Counted from the first letter of the stretch, positions 47,613-59,659 are shown. The stretch: 64,000 nt of DNA from Aeromonas bivalvium (GCF_000819765.1 NZ_CDBT01000055.1:62001-126000); one strand, 5' to 3'. Notes: a model not told the origin generated them from the sequence alone. Program-made: numbers and translations.

Positions 47613-49712
47613 TTACCAGCGGTAGTTGACGGAGCCGACTATGCTGCGCGGCTCGCCGTAGTAGCAGTAGTAGTCACAGCTCGCCACATAGGTGTCGTTC
47701 AGCAGGTTGTTGACGTTGATCTGGGCACGCCAGTTCTTGGCAAAATCATACCCGATCATCGCATCCCACACCATCTGGGCCGGCACCTGGGCCGAACCGT
47801 AGATGGGGCTGTAGTCCGCATTCACGGCACCTATGCCGACGCTGGAGCCGATGTAGCGCACCCCGGTGCCCAGTTCCAGCCCGGAGACCGGCCCCTGCAG
47901 CACCTGGTAGTTGCCCCAGAAGGAGGCCTGATGACGGGGGATCAGGCTGGCACGACGATCACCATCGCCGGTGTCGTTGGTCTTGGCATCGGTATAGGTG
48001 TAGGCCGCTGTCAGGCGCAGCGCCTCTGTGGCCTGCACGCTCCCTTCCAGTTCCACGCCCCGGGAGGTCACTTCACCGGCCTGGGTCTGCTGGCCGGAAC
48101 CGGTAGAGACAAGCGAGTTGGTCTGTTCCAGATCGAACAGCGCCAGGTTGATGTAGCCATCGAGGAAGCTGGGGGCGTACTTGATGCCGGTCTCGTACAG
48201 TTTGCCTTCCAGCGGCTTGTAGGAGTTCTTGGTGTTCGGGTCTATGCCAGGCAGCACTTCGAACGACTCCGCATAGGCGAAGTAAGGGGAGAGGCCGTTG
48301 TCGGCCAGGTACATCAGGCTGCCGGAGAGCGAGAGGTTGTCGTCATACTGCTTCTCGTTCTTGCTGGTGGCTTCGCTGATGTTGTGGGTCTCCACATAGT
48401 CGAAGCGACCACCCGCGGTCAGCAGCCAGCGATCGTCCCAGCGGATCTGGTGCTGGGCATAGAAGCCGCTCTGGCCCTTGGTGCTCTTCTGATGGGTGGT
48501 GGTGGACTCGTCGAAGCCGGGGAAGCCGCCGTGATCCGGGTGCAGGGTATCGATGGATCCCATGCCGTAGTTGTCGGCTTCCTGGCCTTCGTTCACGTGA
48601 CGCTGCAGATCGATCCCCAGCAACAGGGTCTGTTCGGTGCGATCCGTGTTCCAGTAGCCCACCAGCTGGTTGTCCATGGTGCCGCTCTTGGTGTCGCCAT
48701 CCCGGTAGACCAGGCCCCGGTAGGCGGTGGTGCCTTCATAGGTCGGGAAGATATAGGTCTGACGCAGCAGCAGATCGTTGTAGTTGAAGCGGACGTTCTG
48801 CTTGAACTCCCAGGTCTCGTTGATCTGGTGAGCCAGCTCGTAACCGGCGGAGATCTGGGTGTTGCGGTTGCGATCGTAATCCGGCTGGCTCAGGTTGGTG
48901 GCGGGATCAATCTGGCCACCGGAGGTATTCAGGGTGCCGTAAACCGGGAAGAAACCGTTGGTCGGCACTCCTTCATCGTGCAGGAAGCTGGCCAGCAGGG
49001 TCAGGCTGGTGCGATCCGAAAGATCGAAGGTGACGCTCGGCGCCAGGTAGGCACGCTCGTTGTAGGTCCCATCCAGCACGCCATCCCGCTCTTTATAGAG
49101 GGCCACCATGCGGTAGCGGCTATCGTCGGTCAGGGCATCGGAAACATCCACCCCGATCTGGCGGTGATCCCGGCTGCCGAGTTGCAGATCCAGCAGACCC
49201 TGGGGGGTGGCGGTCGGCTTCTTGCTGATGGCGTTGATCACGCCGCCGGGAGGCGCCTCGCCGTAGAGGATGGAGGCCGGGCCCTTGAGCAGCTCCACGC
49301 TTTCCAGACCAAATGGCTCCGGTGTCCAGACATAGTAGCCGGTGCCGAACAGGCGGTTACCATCCAGGTAGGAAGCCGCATCGAAGCCGCGCACCTTGAA
49401 CCAGTCGGTGTTGTTGTCGGAGCCATAGAGGCCGGTGAGCACGCCGGAGCGGTAGCGCACGGCTTCATCAAGCTGCTGCACGGCATGCTGATCCAGCTCC
49501 TCGCGGTTGACCACGGAGACGGCGCGCGGGGTCTCGGCCATGGGCACTTCCACCTTCATGGCGGTGCCGGTGACCACCATGGTTTCGCTGGCCTTGGGCA
49601 GGACATTCTCCTCGGCCAGGGCAGGCAAGGTACCCAGCAGGCACGCCAGAGGCACCAGACGCCCCAGCAGGGAGAGGGCCGGGGCGAATGAATCTTCAGT
49701 TTGAACTGTCAT
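47613..49712 (-). CDS. TonB-dependent ferric-siderophore receptor, FhuA-like
   Basis: The outer-membrane receptor has 699 residues. A signal peptide ends near ALAEEN at residue 35. A TonB-box-like segment ETMVVTGT is followed by the plug domain (about 50-170) with [15 protein letters not shown] and [27 protein letters not shown]. The barrel ends in VNYRW, an aromatic terminal residue as needed for assembly. [19 protein letters not shown] near the end resembles the cysteine-bearing last strands of ferrichrome-type receptors. It heads the exporter-fhuCDB group. A Fur-box-like sequence lies about 130 bp upstream. Confidence 0.93.
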   Translation of the reverse strand: MTVQTEDSFAPALSLLGRLVPLACLLGTLPALAEENVLPKASETMVVTGTAMKVEVPMAETPRAVSVVNREELDQHAVQQLDEAVRYRSGVLTGLYGSDNNTDWFKVRGFDAASYLDGNRLFGTGYYVWTPEPFGLESVELLKGPASILYGEAPPGGVINAISKKPTATPQGLLDLQLGSRDHRQIGVDVSDALTDDSRYRMVALYKERDGVLDGTYNERAYLAPSVTFDLSDRTSLTLLASFLHDEGVPTNGFFPVYGTLNTSGGQIDPATNLSQPDYDRNRNTQISAGYELAHQINETWEFKQNVRFNYNDLLLRQTYIFPTYEGTTAYRGLVYRDGDTKSGTMDNQLVGYWNTDRTEQTLLLGIDLQRHVNEGQEADNYGMGSIDTLHPDHGGFPGFDESTTTHQKSTKGQSGFYAQHQIRWDDRWLLTAGGRFDYVETHNISEATSKNEKQYDDNLSLSGSLMYLADNGLSPYFAYAESFEVLPGIDPNTKNSYKPLEGKLYETGIKYAPSFLDGYINLALFDLEQTNSLVSTGSGQQTQAGEVTSRGVELEGSVQATEALRLTAAYTYTDAKTNDTGDGDRRASLIPRHQASFWGNYQVLQGPVSGLELGTGVRYIGSSVGIGAVNADYSPIYGSAQVPAQMVWDAMIGYDFAKNWRAQINVNNLLNDTYVASCDYYCYYGEPRSIVGSVNYRW

Positions 49713-50093
49713 TTTTTAAGTCTCAATTCTTCAATGAGTTGGTTTCATGTTTTTATGAGACGGGCCAGGCCCGCCCCGCCGAACGATGCGGCGAATAAAG
49801 CAGCGTCATGCTACTACAGGAGGTAATCTCAATCGATTTAATAATTGCCAATCATTCGCATCCGTATTGATGAAGAGCAAGGAGATCCCACTCAGCCGGC
49901 ACAAGTGGATACGAAAGAGTCTTTTTGTCGGAGTGCCATATATAAGGAAGAGCAGAAGAGAAAAAAGAGTGAGGATCCGCGGCGGGATCTCGGCCATAGC
50001 AAAGAGGCCGAATATCCCCAAGGCTTATCCATATTTATCCACATGCTTTGGCGGTAGAATCCGGATCCTCATCGCATCAGGAATCATATCGTC
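49713..50093. promoter_or_regulatory. divergent region between the siderophore receptor and mioC (Fur-box-like site and DnaA box)
   Basis: ATAATTGCCAATCATTCGC at 49841-49859 matches the 19-bp Fur consensus at about 11 positions, a plausible iron-regulated operator for the receptor operon. TTATCCACA at 50035-50043 is a perfect DnaA box about 50 bp before mioC, as in the E. coli mioC promoter. Between 49860 and 50030 I see no convincing gene on either strand. Confidence 0.5.
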
Positions 50094-50543
50094 ATGGCCA
50101 AATTCAACCTCATCGTTGGCTCCATGCTGGGCGCCGCCGAGTATGTCGCCGACCACCTTGCTCAGCAGATCGAACAGGAGGGCCACCAGACAGAGATCCA
50201 TAACCCTGCCCGCCTGGCGACCATCATGGCCGAGCCTGACGCCATAATGCTGATCGTCACCTCGACCCATGGCGCCGGGGACGTGCCGGACAATCTCCAG
50301 CCCTTCGCAAAAGATCTTTCCGAGCAAAAACCGGATCTTGCCGCGTTTCGTTACGGGGTAGTCGCCCTGGGAGACAGCAGCTACGACACCTTCTGCGCCG
50401 GCGGCAAGACCCTGGATCGCCTGTTGCACGAGTGCGGAGCCAGCCGGATCGGCGAGCGGCTGGAGATAGATGTCACCCGCTACGAGATCCCGGAAGATGC
50501 CGCCCAGGCCTGGATCCACCCCTGGCTCGCCTCGATCCCCTGA
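50094..50543 (+). CDS. mioC: FMN-binding protein MioC
   Basis: MioC is a small flavodoxin-like protein reported to support biotin synthase, encoded beside oriC in many gammaproteobacteria. The protein has 149 residues (E. coli 147). The FMN phosphate loop is GSMLGAAEYVADHLA near residue 9. VTSTHGAGDVPDNLQPFA and VVALGDSSYDTFCAGGKTLDRLL are the isoalloxazine-binding loops. The gene is transcribed towards oriC, and its promoter carries a DnaA box. Confidence 0.95.
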   Translation: MAKFNLIVGSMLGAAEYVADHLAQQIEQEGHQTEIHNPARLATIMAEPDAIMLIVTSTHGAGDVPDNLQPFAKDLSEQKPDLAAFRYGVVALGDSSYDTFCAGGKTLDRLLHECGASRIGERLEIDVTRYEIPEDAAQAWIHPWLASIP

Positions 50544-51061
50544 TCAAAGAGGGAGATCCCCGGCCAGGAGACGATCTCCCCTCCTCCCCCCGGATTGACT
50601 ATCCACCAGGTTATTCACATTCCGATCCGGCAGACTTGTTCTACATGCTTACCCACAGCAATCGGGGTGGATGTGGATAAGTATGGCTCAAACCTCTGTA
50701 AAACCTATAGTTATCCTATGTGCTAGTTATCTACAGATCCGGTGCTGTGTATAAATACCCTGGTTGTCCCCCGGTTCCCCGGGCCAGGATCCAAGCTTTT
50801 CCACAGGCTGGGATCGTCTTTAAGATAATGATCTTTATGATCAAAAAGTGCTTATCAACAGAAACCCCGGATCCTAATAAAAGATCCAGTAAAAGATCGA
50901 TCTAAAGATCCTTAAGATCTACTAACGGATCCTGATCCCCCAAAGGCGATCAACTAGACGTTTCACTGAGCACGTGAAACAGATAGAATGTTTGCCCCCT
51001 TGATACGGGGTTTTAGACGGCAAACAAAACGATCTCAGGCGTGCAGATCAAGGTGATCCCA
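50544..51061. other. replication origin oriC
   Basis: This gap between mioC and mnmG has E. coli-type origin features. DnaA boxes are TTATTCACA (50611-50619), TGTGGATAA (50672-50680, reverse), TTATCTACA (50727-50735), TGTGTATAA (50746-50754, reverse), TTTTCCACA (50797-50805) and TTATCAACA (50852-50860). Next to mnmG an ordered array of 13-mers forms the duplex-unwinding element (50874-50919). About twenty GATC sites occur. An interrupted parS-like inverted repeat lies at 50960-50980. The order, with the unwinding element on the mnmG side, is as in E. coli. No IHF site was assigned with confidence. Confidence 0.95.
50874..50919 (-). repeat. oriC 13-mer array (duplex-unwinding element)
   Basis: On the minus strand GATCTTTTATTAG (50886-50874), GATCTTTTACTGG (50898-50886) and GATCTTTAGATCG (50910-50898) follow each other with a period of exactly 12 bases. 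A fourth related unit, GATCTTAAGGATC, is at 50919-50907. The unit nearest the boxes differs from the E. coli right 13-mer, GATCTCTTATTAG, at one base. Confidence 0.9.
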
Positions 51062-52951
51062 ATGCAATACCATGAACAATTTGATGTGATCGTCGTCGGT
51101 GGCGGTCATGCAGGAACCGAGGCGGCGGCGGCTTCTGCCCGCATGGGCATGAATACCCTGCTGCTGACTCACAACATCGATACCCTGGGCCACATGTCGT
51201 GCAACCCGGCGATCGGTGGGATCGGTAAGGGACACCTGGTCAAGGAAATCGACGCCCTCGGCGGGATCATGGCCCGTGCCATCGATCTTGGCGGGATCCA
51301 GTTTCGCACCCTCAACTCCTCCAAGGGCCCGGCAGTGCGTGCCACTCGTGCCCAGGCGGATCGTCTGCTCTACAAGGCGGCGGTACGGGAGATGCTGGAG
51401 AATCAGCCGAACCTGAAGATCTTCCAGCAGGCCTGTGACGATCTCATCATGGACGGAGATCGTGTCGCCGGTGTCGTGACCCAGAGCGGGATCCGTTTTC
51501 ACGGCAAGACGGTGGTACTGACCGTTGGCACCTTCCTCAACGGCTTGATCCACATCGGCATGGACAACTACAAGGGCGGCCGCGCCGGGGATCCTCCCTC
51601 GATCGCCCTCGCCCAGCGCCTGCGGGAACTGCCCCTGCGCATCGACCGCCTCAAGACGGGCACTCCGCCACGGATCGATGCCCGCAGTGTCGATTTCTCC
51701 GTGATGCAGGCCCAGGCGGGCGACACGCCGACCCCGGTATTCTCCTTCATCGGTGATGCCAGCCAGCATCCGCGCCAGATCTCCTGCTTCGTGACCCACA
51801 CCAACGAGCAGACCCACGAGGTGATCCGCAACAACCTGGATCGCAGCCCCATGTACGCCGGGGTGATCGAGGGGATTGGCCCGCGCTACTGCCCGTCGAT
51901 CGAGGACAAGATCACCCGTTTCGCCGACAAGACGGCGCACCAGATCTTCGTGGAGCCGGAAGGGCTGACCACTCACGAGCTTTACCCGAACGGGATCTCC
52001 ACCAGCCTGCCGTTCGACGTGCAGGTACAGATCGTCCGTTCGATCCGCGGCTTCGAAAATGCCCACATCACCCGTCCCGGCTATGCCATCGAATATGACT
52101 TCTTCGATCCGCGGGATCTCAAGGCGAACATGGAGAGCAAGTGCATCCCCAATCTGTTCTTCGCCGGCCAGATCAACGGCACCACGGGTTACGAAGAGGC
52201 CGGAGCCCAGGGCCTGCTGGCGGGGCTGAACGCCGCCCTGCGCGCCCAGGACAAGGATCCCTGGCATCCCCGTCGGGATCAGGCCTACATGGGCGTGATG
52301 ATGGACGACCTCTCCACCCTGGGGACCCGCGAGCCCTATCGCATGTTCACCAGCCGCGCCGAATACCGGCTGCTGCTGCGGGAAGACAACGCTGACTTGC
52401 GTCTGACCCCGGCCGGCCGCGAGCTGGGCCTGGTGGACGATGAGCGCTGGGCCAGGTTCAACAGCAAACTGGAGTCGGTGGAGCAGGAGCGTCAGCGTCT
52501 GCGCAGCACCTGGATCCATCCCCTGCATGTGGCCGTGCCTGGCATCAATGCCCTGGTCAACACCCCCATCAGCCGGGAACACAGCCTGGAAGAGCTGATG
52601 CGTCGCCCGGAAGTGACCTATGACGCCCTGATGGCGATCGAGGGGGTGGGCCCGGCCCTCGCGGATCCGGCCGCCGCCGATCAGGTGGAGATCCAGATCA
52701 AGTACGCCGGTTACATCGATCGTCAGCAGGACGAGGTGGAGAAGCAGCTGCGCAACGAAAGCACCCTGTTGCCGCTGGACATGGATTACCGCGACGTCAA
52801 CGGTCTCTCCAACGAGGTGATCGCCAAGCTCAACGATGCCAAGCCCCAGACCATAGGTCAGGCGTCCCGCATCTCCGGCATCACACCGGCGGCCATCTCC
52901 ATCCTGCTGGTACACCTGAAAAAACACGGTTTGCTGCGTAAAACCGCCTGA
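51062..52951 (+). CDS. mnmG: tRNA uridine-5-carboxymethylaminomethyl modification enzyme MnmG (GidA)
   Basis: MnmG is an FAD enzyme that modifies U34 of tRNAs with MnmE. The 629 residues equal the E. coli length. The FAD loop [21 protein letters not shown] is near residue 11. [36 protein letters not shown] and [25 protein letters not shown] are conserved motifs. The ATG at 51062 is preferred; a GTG seven codons upstream is in frame but extends beyond the family start. GATC motifs are frequent in the first part of the gene. Confidence 0.98.
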   Translation: MQYHEQFDVIVVGGGHAGTEAAAASARMGMNTLLLTHNIDTLGHMSCNPAIGGIGKGHLVKEIDALGGIMARAIDLGGIQFRTLNSSKGPAVRATRAQADRLLYKAAVREMLENQPNLKIFQQACDDLIMDGDRVAGVVTQSGIRFHGKTVVLTVGTFLNGLIHIGMDNYKGGRAGDPPSIALAQRLRELPLRIDRLKTGTPPRIDARSVDFSVMQAQAGDTPTPVFSFIGDASQHPRQISCFVTHTNEQTHEVIRNNLDRSPMYAGVIEGIGPRYCPSIEDKITRFADKTAHQIFVEPEGLTTHELYPNGISTSLPFDVQVQIVRSIRGFENAHITRPGYAIEYDFFDPRDLKANMESKCIPNLFFAGQINGTTGYEEAGAQGLLAGLNAALRAQDKDPWHPRRDQAYMGVMMDDLSTLGTREPYRMFTSRAEYRLLLREDNADLRLTPAGRELGLVDDERWARFNSKLESVEQERQRLRSTWIHPLHVAVPGINALVNTPISREHSLEELMRRPEVTYDALMAIEGVGPALADPAAADQVEIQIKYAGYIDRQQDEVEKQLRNESTLLPLDMDYRDVNGLSNEVIAKLNDAKPQTIGQASRISGITPAAISILLVHLKKHGLLRKTA

Positions 52952-52972
52952 GGATCCTTGCCCTTGGAAAAC

Positions 52973-53590
52973 ATGCTGGAAAGATTGAACGGCCTGCTCG
53001 CGCAGGCCGATATCGTTATAACTGAGACTCAAAAGACCCAACTTATCAAGCTGGTCGAGTTGCTGCACAAGTGGAACAAGGCTTACAATCTCACCTCGGT
53101 GCGCGAGCCTGACGCCATGCTGGTCAAGCATATCCTCGACAGCCTGGTGGTGAGCCCTCACCTGCGCGGTGAACGCTTCATCGACGTGGGAACCGGCCCG
53201 GGTCTGCCGGGTCTGCCGCTCGCCATCATCAACCCGGACAAGCAGTTCGTGCTGCTCGACAGCCTGGGCAAGCGGATCAGCTTCATCCGCCAGGTGACTC
53301 AGGAGCTGGGACTCACCAACGTGACCCCCGTGCTGAGCCGGGTGGAAGCCTATCAGCCCGAACAGGGCTTCGATGGCGTGCTGAGCCGGGCCTTTGCTTC
53401 CCTGGAGGACATGCTGACCTGGTGTCACCACCTGCCGTCCGAGGAGGGCAGCTTCCTGGCGCTCAAGGGACAATACCCGGCGCAGGAGCTGGCCCAGTTG
53501 CCGGCCAATATCCGCCTGGTGGCCTCCCATCCCCTGGTGGTGCCCGAGCTGGAAGGCGAGCGTCACCTGCTGGAGTTTAAAACCATCTAG
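52973..53590 (+). CDS. rsmG: 16S rRNA (guanine-527-N7)-methyltransferase RsmG
   Basis: RsmG methylates N7 of G527 in 16S rRNA using SAM. From the ATG at 52973 the protein has 205 residues (E. coli 207), beginning [39 protein letters not shown] and the SAM loop [17 protein letters not shown] near residue 73 are diagnostic. [18 protein letters not shown] follows. A TTG start at 52958 with GAGG nearby is an alternative that would add five residues. The gene follows mnmG by 21 bp, the conserved gid order. Confidence 0.96.
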   Translation: MLERLNGLLAQADIVITETQKTQLIKLVELLHKWNKAYNLTSVREPDAMLVKHILDSLVVSPHLRGERFIDVGTGPGLPGLPLAIINPDKQFVLLDSLGKRISFIRQVTQELGLTNVTPVLSRVEAYQPEQGFDGVLSRAFASLEDMLTWCHHLPSEEGSFLALKGQYPAQELAQLPANIRLVASHPLVVPELEGERHLLEFKTI

Positions 53591-53624
53591 CCCGCTTGGG
53601 CTGCCGTTTCATTGAGGGGATAGT

Positions 53625-54428
53625 GTGGGAAAAGTCATCGCCATAGCCAACCAGAAGGGTGGGGTCGGAAAAACCACCACCTGCGTGAACCTGGCGGCCT
53701 CCATGGCGGCTACTCGCCGCAAGGTGCTGGTGATCGATCTGGATCCCCAGGGCAATGCCACCATGGGCAGCGGCGTCGACAAGTATGACGTCGAACGTAC
53801 CGCCTACGAGCTGCTGATCGAAGATACCCCGGTGCGGGAAGTGATCGTCACCGACACCTCTGGCGGCTATCACCTGATCGCCGCCAACGCCGACGTGACC
53901 GCGGCCGAAATTCGCCTCATGGAGTTCTTCGCCCGGGAGATTCGGCTGCGCAACGCCATCGCCTCGGTGCGCGACAAGTACGATTACATCTTCATCGACT
54001 GTCCCCCCTCCCTCAACATGTTGACCGTCAACGCCATGGCCGCCGCCGACTCCGTGCTGGTGCCCATGCAGTGCGAATACTATGCCCTGGAGGGGCTGAC
54101 CGCCCTGGTCGACACCATCAGCAAGCTGGCCGCCGTGGTCAATCCGGATCTCAAGATCGAGGGGGTGCTGCGCACCATGTTCGATCACCGCAACCGGCTG
54201 GCCAATGATGTGTCCGATCAGCTTAAACAGCACTTCGGGGACAAGGTCTATCGCACCATCATCCCCCGCAACGTGCGGCTGGCGGAGGCGCCGAGCTTCG
54301 GAGCCCCGGCCATGCACTATGACAAATCATCGGTGGGTGCCAAGGCCTATCTGGCTCTGGCTGGCGAGATACTGCGCCGCCAGGAGCAGGCGCCACAGGC
54401 GGCCATCGCAGATCGAGAGAGCATATGA
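53625..54428 (+). CDS. parA: chromosome-partitioning ATPase ParA
   Basis: ParA is a Walker-type ATPase whose DNA-bound gradient moves ParB-parS complexes and so segregates the origin. The protein has 267 residues. The deviant Walker A is NQKGGVGKTTTCVNLAASMA at 10-29, with the signature Lys before GGVGK. Walker A' is VIDLDPQGNATMG near 43. DYIFIDCPPSLNMLTVNAMAAADSVLVPMQCEYYALEGL is typical. The start is GTG at 53625 with GAGGGG about five bases upstream. The last four bases overlap parB. It lies close to oriC, as expected for the chromosomal system. Confidence 0.97.
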   Translation: MGKVIAIANQKGGVGKTTTCVNLAASMAATRRKVLVIDLDPQGNATMGSGVDKYDVERTAYELLIEDTPVREVIVTDTSGGYHLIAANADVTAAEIRLMEFFAREIRLRNAIASVRDKYDYIFIDCPPSLNMLTVNAMAAADSVLVPMQCEYYALEGLTALVDTISKLAAVVNPDLKIEGVLRTMFDHRNRLANDVSDQLKQHFGDKVYRTIIPRNVRLAEAPSFGAPAMHYDKSSVGAKAYLALAGEILRRQEQAPQAAIADRESI

Positions 54429-55333
54429 CCCCGAAAAAACGTGGGCTGGGCAAGGGGCTGGATGCCCTGCTCAGCACCAGCACGGCCGCGCGCCAGAAAC
54501 AGGTGATGAGCGATCAGCGCACCGAAGAGGCCATGGCCCCCGCCCCCCAGGGCGAGCTGCGCAAGCTGCCGGTGGAGTGGCTGCGTTCGGGCAAGTATCA
54601 GCCGCGCAAGGACATGTCCCAGGACGCGCTGGACGATCTCGCCAACTCCATTCGCGCCCAGGGGGTGATCCAGCCCATAGTGGTGCGCCCCCTCGGCGAG
54701 CAGTCGTTCGAGATCATCGCCGGCGAGCGGCGCTGGCGCGCCTCCCAGCTCGCCCGGCTCGAGGTGGTGCCCTGCATCGTCAAGGACGTGCCCGACGAGG
54801 CCGCCGTGGCCATCGCCCTGATTGAGAACATCCAGCGCGAAGATCTCAACGCCATCGAGGAAGCCGTCGCCCTGCAGCGGCTGCTGACCGAGTTCGAGCT
54901 GACCCACCAGCAGGTGGCCGAGGCGGTGGGCAAGTCCCGCACCACGGTGACCAACCTGCTGCGCCTCAATCAGCTCAACGACGACGTGAAGCGGTTCGTG
55001 GAGCATGGCGACCTCGACATGGGTCATGCCCGTGCCCTGCTGGCCTTGAGCGGCCCGGCCCAGTCCGAGCTGGCCAAACTGGTGGCCCAGAAGGGGTTGA
55101 CCGTGCGAGATACCGAGCGCTTGGTGCAAAAAACATTGGAACCGGCAAAAACCAGGGTTGAACCGGTTCGGGATCCGCAATTTGCTTACCTCGAGCGTCA
55201 GATTTCCGAAAAAATTGGTAATCAGGTGCAATTGCAGCAAGGCAAACAGGATAGTGGTAAGTTAGTAATAAGTTACGAGAACTTGGCCGATTTGGATCGG
55301 GTTTTGGGCTATTTTGGCCTGTCAGAATCGTGA
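54425..55333 (+). CDS. parB: chromosome-partitioning protein ParB
   Basis: ParB is a CTP-dependent clamp that loads at parS and spreads to form the partition complex. The protein has 302 residues. The amino CTP-binding domain contains LRSGKYQPRKDMSQDALDDLANSIRAQGVIQPIVVRP and GERRWRASQLARL near residue 101. The central HTH region follows at ENIQREDLNAIEEAVALQRLL and HQQVAEAVGKSRTTVTNLLRL. The carboxyl dimerisation domain ends the protein. Its likely targets are the four palindromes at 20.9, 23.3, 29.0 and 31.6 kb. The start overlaps parA (ATGA). Confidence 0.97.
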   Translation: MTPKKRGLGKGLDALLSTSTAARQKQVMSDQRTEEAMAPAPQGELRKLPVEWLRSGKYQPRKDMSQDALDDLANSIRAQGVIQPIVVRPLGEQSFEIIAGERRWRASQLARLEVVPCIVKDVPDEAAVAIALIENIQREDLNAIEEAVALQRLLTEFELTHQQVAEAVGKSRTTVTNLLRLNQLNDDVKRFVEHGDLDMGHARALLALSGPAQSELAKLVAQKGLTVRDTERLVQKTLEPAKTRVEPVRDPQFAYLERQISEKIGNQVQLQQGKQDSGKLVISYENLADLDRVLGYFGLSES

Positions 55334-55433
55334 TTTTTACGCTTTGTGTAGTAATAAAACATCCATTCCTTTCGATATGAACATAACCTTAATTTTGTGC
55401 GGAAAGCCGCAAAATTTAAGGGTTTTTGCCATG

Positions 55434-55461
55434 TTGCAATAGCTGTCTTCAAGGGTATAAT
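55434..55461 (+). promoter_or_regulatory. sigma70 promoter for the atp operon
   Basis: TTGCAA (55434-55439) and a perfect TATAAT (55456-55461) are spaced by 16 bp, about 75 bp before atpI. The rest of the 207-bp parB-atpI gap is AT-rich with no clear terminator for parB. Confidence 0.75.
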
Positions 55462-55540
55462 TTGACCGGCTTTTGGGGCTGTAAATTCGTGCATGCCAAC
55501 ATGTCGTTTTTTACAGTTCTGTAATGTTCAGGGGGCGTAG

Positions 55541-56718
<1,178 letters not shown>

Positions 56719-56736
56719 TCCTGTTACGTTTACTAG

Positions 56737-56985
<249 letters not shown>

Positions 56986-57042
56986 TAAGTGATGCGGTTG
57001 TTATCACTTTCTTTTTAAATTTCATATAGAGAGGTCTTGGTT

Positions 57043-57513
57043 GTGAGTATCAATGCCACCCTCCTCGGTCAGACACTTGCTTTCATCATTTTTGTCTGGT
57101 GCTGCATGAAGTTCGTATGGCCGCCGCTGATGGCTGCCATCGAAGCCCGTCAGAAAGCTATCTCTGACGGACTCTCTTCAGCAGAGCGTGCCAAAAAAGA
57201 TCTGGACTTGGCCAAGGCCAACGCCAGCGATCAGCTGAAAGAAGCCAAGCGTCAGGCTGCCGAAATCATTGAACAGGCCAACAAACGCAAGGCCCAGATC
57301 ATCGATGAGGCGGCAACCGGTGCCCAGGCTGAGCGGGAGAAAATCCTGGCTCAAGGCCGTGCCGAGATCGACGCTGAACGTCATCGTGCCAAAGAAGAAC
57401 TGCGCAAGCAGGTTGCTGCTCTTGCCATTGCGGGCGCAGAGAAGATCCTGGCGCGCCACATCGACCAGGCTGCCAACAGCGACATCGTCGACAAACTGGT
57501 AGCAGAACTGTAA
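57043..57513 (+). CDS. atpF: ATP synthase F0 subunit b
   Basis: Subunit b is the peripheral stalk linking F0 to F1. From the GTG at 57043 it has 156 residues, the E. coli length. One membrane helix, [20 protein letters not shown], is at residues 6-25 and is followed by [15 protein letters not shown] long charged coiled coil (30-150) follows. AGAGAGG lies eight bases before the GTG. A TTG two codons earlier is also in frame. Confidence 0.95.
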   Translation: MSINATLLGQTLAFIIFVWCCMKFVWPPLMAAIEARQKAISDGLSSAERAKKDLDLAKANASDQLKEAKRQAAEIIEQANKRKAQIIDEAATGAQAEREKILAQGRAEIDAERHRAKEELRKQVAALAIAGAEKILARHIDQAANSDIVDKLVAEL

Positions 57514-57526
57514 CGGGAACGGGGCC

Positions 57527-58060
57527 ATGTCTGAACTGACTACTATCGCTCGCCCCTACGCCAAGGCTGCTTTCGAGTTTGCCGTTGAGCACAAGGCGGT
57601 GGACCAATGGCTGGAGATGCTCGATTTCGCGGCGCAAGTCGTGGAGAACGAGACCATCCACTCCATGGTGCACGGCTCTGTGGCTGCCGAGTCCCTCGCA
57701 AACCTGTTTGTGAGTGTCTGCGGTGAACAACTCGACGCGCATGGCCAGAACCTGATCCGGGTGATGGCTGAGAATGGTCGCTTGGGTGTGCTGCCGGCGG
57801 TCGTGACCGAATATGTATTGCTCAAGGCTGAACTCGACAAAGAAGTTCAGGCTGACGTGATTTCGGCACACGAACTGACCGACCAGCAGAAGGCCGCTAT
57901 TCAGGCTTCTCTGGAGCAACGTCTCGCACGCAAAGTGAAGCTGAATTGCAGCATGGATGCGTCCTTGATGGCCGGAGTGCTCATCAAGGCCGGAGATCTG
58001 GTTATCGACGGCACAGTCCGCGGTAAGCTGGATCGCATGGCCGACGCGCTGCAATCTTGA
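57527..58060 (+). CDS. atpH: ATP synthase F1 subunit delta
   Basis: Delta joins the b stalk to the top of F1. The protein has 177 residues, as in E. coli. [21 protein letters not shown] is the conserved amino helix region. The ending [29 protein letters not shown] is the diagnostic carboxyl motif. ACGGGAACGGGGCC precedes the ATG. The gene is 13 bp after atpF and 15 bp before atpA. Confidence 0.96.
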   Translation: MSELTTIARPYAKAAFEFAVEHKAVDQWLEMLDFAAQVVENETIHSMVHGSVAAESLANLFVSVCGEQLDAHGQNLIRVMAENGRLGVLPAVVTEYVLLKAELDKEVQADVISAHELTDQQKAAIQASLEQRLARKVKLNCSMDASLMAGVLIKAGDLVIDGTVRGKLDRMADALQS

Positions 58061-58075
58061 TTGGGGTATTAGAGC

Positions 58076-59617
58076 ATGCAACTGAATTCCACTGAAATCG
58101 CCGAGCTTATCAAGCAGCGCATCGCGCAGTTTGATGTCAAGAGCGAAGCGCGCAACGAAGGTACCATCGTCTCCGTAAGCGACGGTATCATTCGTATCCA
58201 CGGTCTGGCCGATGCCATGCAGGGTGAAATGATCGAGCTGCCGGGCAACCGCTTCGCTCTGGCATTGAACCTGGAGCGTGACTCCGTTGGTGCCGTGGTC
58301 ATGGGTCCCTACGCCGATCTGGCCGAAGGGATGAAAGTAAAAGGGACTGGCCGCATTCTGGAAGTGCCGGTCGGTCGTGGTCTGTTGGGCCGGGTGGTCA
58401 ACACCCTGGGTCAGCCTATCGACGGTAAGGGCCCCATCGACAACGACGGCTTCTCGCCGATCGAAGTCATCGCACCGGGCGTTATCGAGCGTAAGTCTGT
58501 TGACCAGCCTGTCCAGACCGGCCTGAAAGCCATCGATGCCATGATCCCCATCGGTCGTGGCCAGCGTGAGCTGATCATCGGTGACCGTCAGGTGGGCAAG
58601 ACCGCCATCGCCATCGACACCATCATCAACCAGAAAGACTCTGGTATTAAGTGTGTGTACGTCGCGATCGGCCAGAAGGCTTCCACCATCGCCAACGTGG
58701 TGCGCAAGCTGGAAGAGCACGGCGCCCTGGCCAACACCATAGTCGTGGTTGCCTCCGCGTCCGAAGCCGCTGCCCTGCAGTACCTGGCGCCCTATGCCGG
58801 TTGCTCCATGGGTGAGTACTTCCGTGACCGCGGCGAAGACGCGCTCATCATCTATGATGACCTGTCCAAGCAAGCCGTGGCCTACCGCCAGATCTCCCTG
58901 CTGCTGCGCCGTCCGCCAGGACGCGAAGCCTACCCGGGTGACGTCTTCTATCTGCACTCCCGTCTGCTCGAGCGCGCCTCCCGCGTCAACGTCGAGTACG
59001 TCGAGAAGTTCACCAAGGGTGCCGTGACTGGCAAGACGGGGTCTCTGACCGCGCTGCCGATCATCGAAACCCAGGCCGGTGACGTGTCTGCGTTCGTTCC
59101 GACCAACGTGATCTCCATCACCGATGGTCAGATCTTCCTGACCACTCAGCTGTTCAACTCCGGTATTCGTCCGGCGGTTGACCCGGGTATCTCCGTATCC
59201 CGGGTAGGTGGCGCGGCCCAGACCAAGATCGTCAAGAAGCTGTCCGGTGGTATCCGTACTGCACTGGCCCAGTATCGCGAGCTGGCGGCCTTTGCCCAGT
59301 TCTCTTCCGATCTGGACGAGGCGACCCGCAAGCAGCTGGACCACGGTCAGAAAGTGACCGAGCTGATGAAGCAGAAACAGTACTCTCCGATGAGCGTCGC
59401 CCAGCAGTCGCTGGTGCTGTTCGCCGCCGAGAAGGGTTACCTCTCCGATGTCGAAATCGCCAAGATCGTCGACTTCGAAGCCGCTCTGCTCTCTTACGCC
59501 AATACCCAGCATGGTGAGCTGATGGCTGAGATCAATGCCAAGGCCGACTACAACGATGACATCGTTGGCAAGCTGACTGCGTTGCTCGATACCTTCAAGG
59601 CAACCCAGACCTGGTAA
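58076..59617 (+). CDS. atpA: ATP synthase F1 subunit alpha
   Basis: Alpha is the non-catalytic nucleotide-binding subunit of the F1 hexamer. The 513 residues equal the E. coli length. The start is [19 protein letters not shown]. Walker [14 protein letters not shown] is near residue 169. [31 protein letters not shown] and the alpha/beta signature [17 protein letters not shown] are complete. Its codon use is typical of highly expressed genes. Confidence 0.98.
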   Translation: MQLNSTEIAELIKQRIAQFDVKSEARNEGTIVSVSDGIIRIHGLADAMQGEMIELPGNRFALALNLERDSVGAVVMGPYADLAEGMKVKGTGRILEVPVGRGLLGRVVNTLGQPIDGKGPIDNDGFSPIEVIAPGVIERKSVDQPVQTGLKAIDAMIPIGRGQRELIIGDRQVGKTAIAIDTIINQKDSGIKCVYVAIGQKASTIANVVRKLEEHGALANTIVVVASASEAAALQYLAPYAGCSMGEYFRDRGEDALIIYDDLSKQAVAYRQISLLLRRPPGREAYPGDVFYLHSRLLERASRVNVEYVEKFTKGAVTGKTGSLTALPIIETQAGDVSAFVPTNVISITDGQIFLTTQLFNSGIRPAVDPGISVSRVGGAAQTKIVKKLSGGIRTALAQYRELAAFAQFSSDLDEATRKQLDHGQKVTELMKQKQYSPMSVAQQSLVLFAAEKGYLSDVEIAKIVDFEAALLSYANTQHGELMAEINAKADYNDDIVGKLTALLDTFKATQTW

Positions 59618-59659
59618 GCGTGTGTGGCAGCGCAAGCTGCCACCTGATGGAGAGAAGAG

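Noticed and set aside
49806-50021. 71-codon minus-strand frame between the receptor and mioC
   Set aside because: No ribosome-binding site, no family features, and it covers the Fur-box-like control region.
51035-53566. Long minus-strand open frame antisense to mnmG-rsmG
   Set aside because: The plus strand has complete MnmG and RsmG. The antisense product has no recognisable domain and the composition of a shadow frame.
55309-55494. 61-codon minus-strand frame between parB and atpI
   Set aside because: It overlaps the parB end and the atp promoter, and has no start signal or recognisable features.
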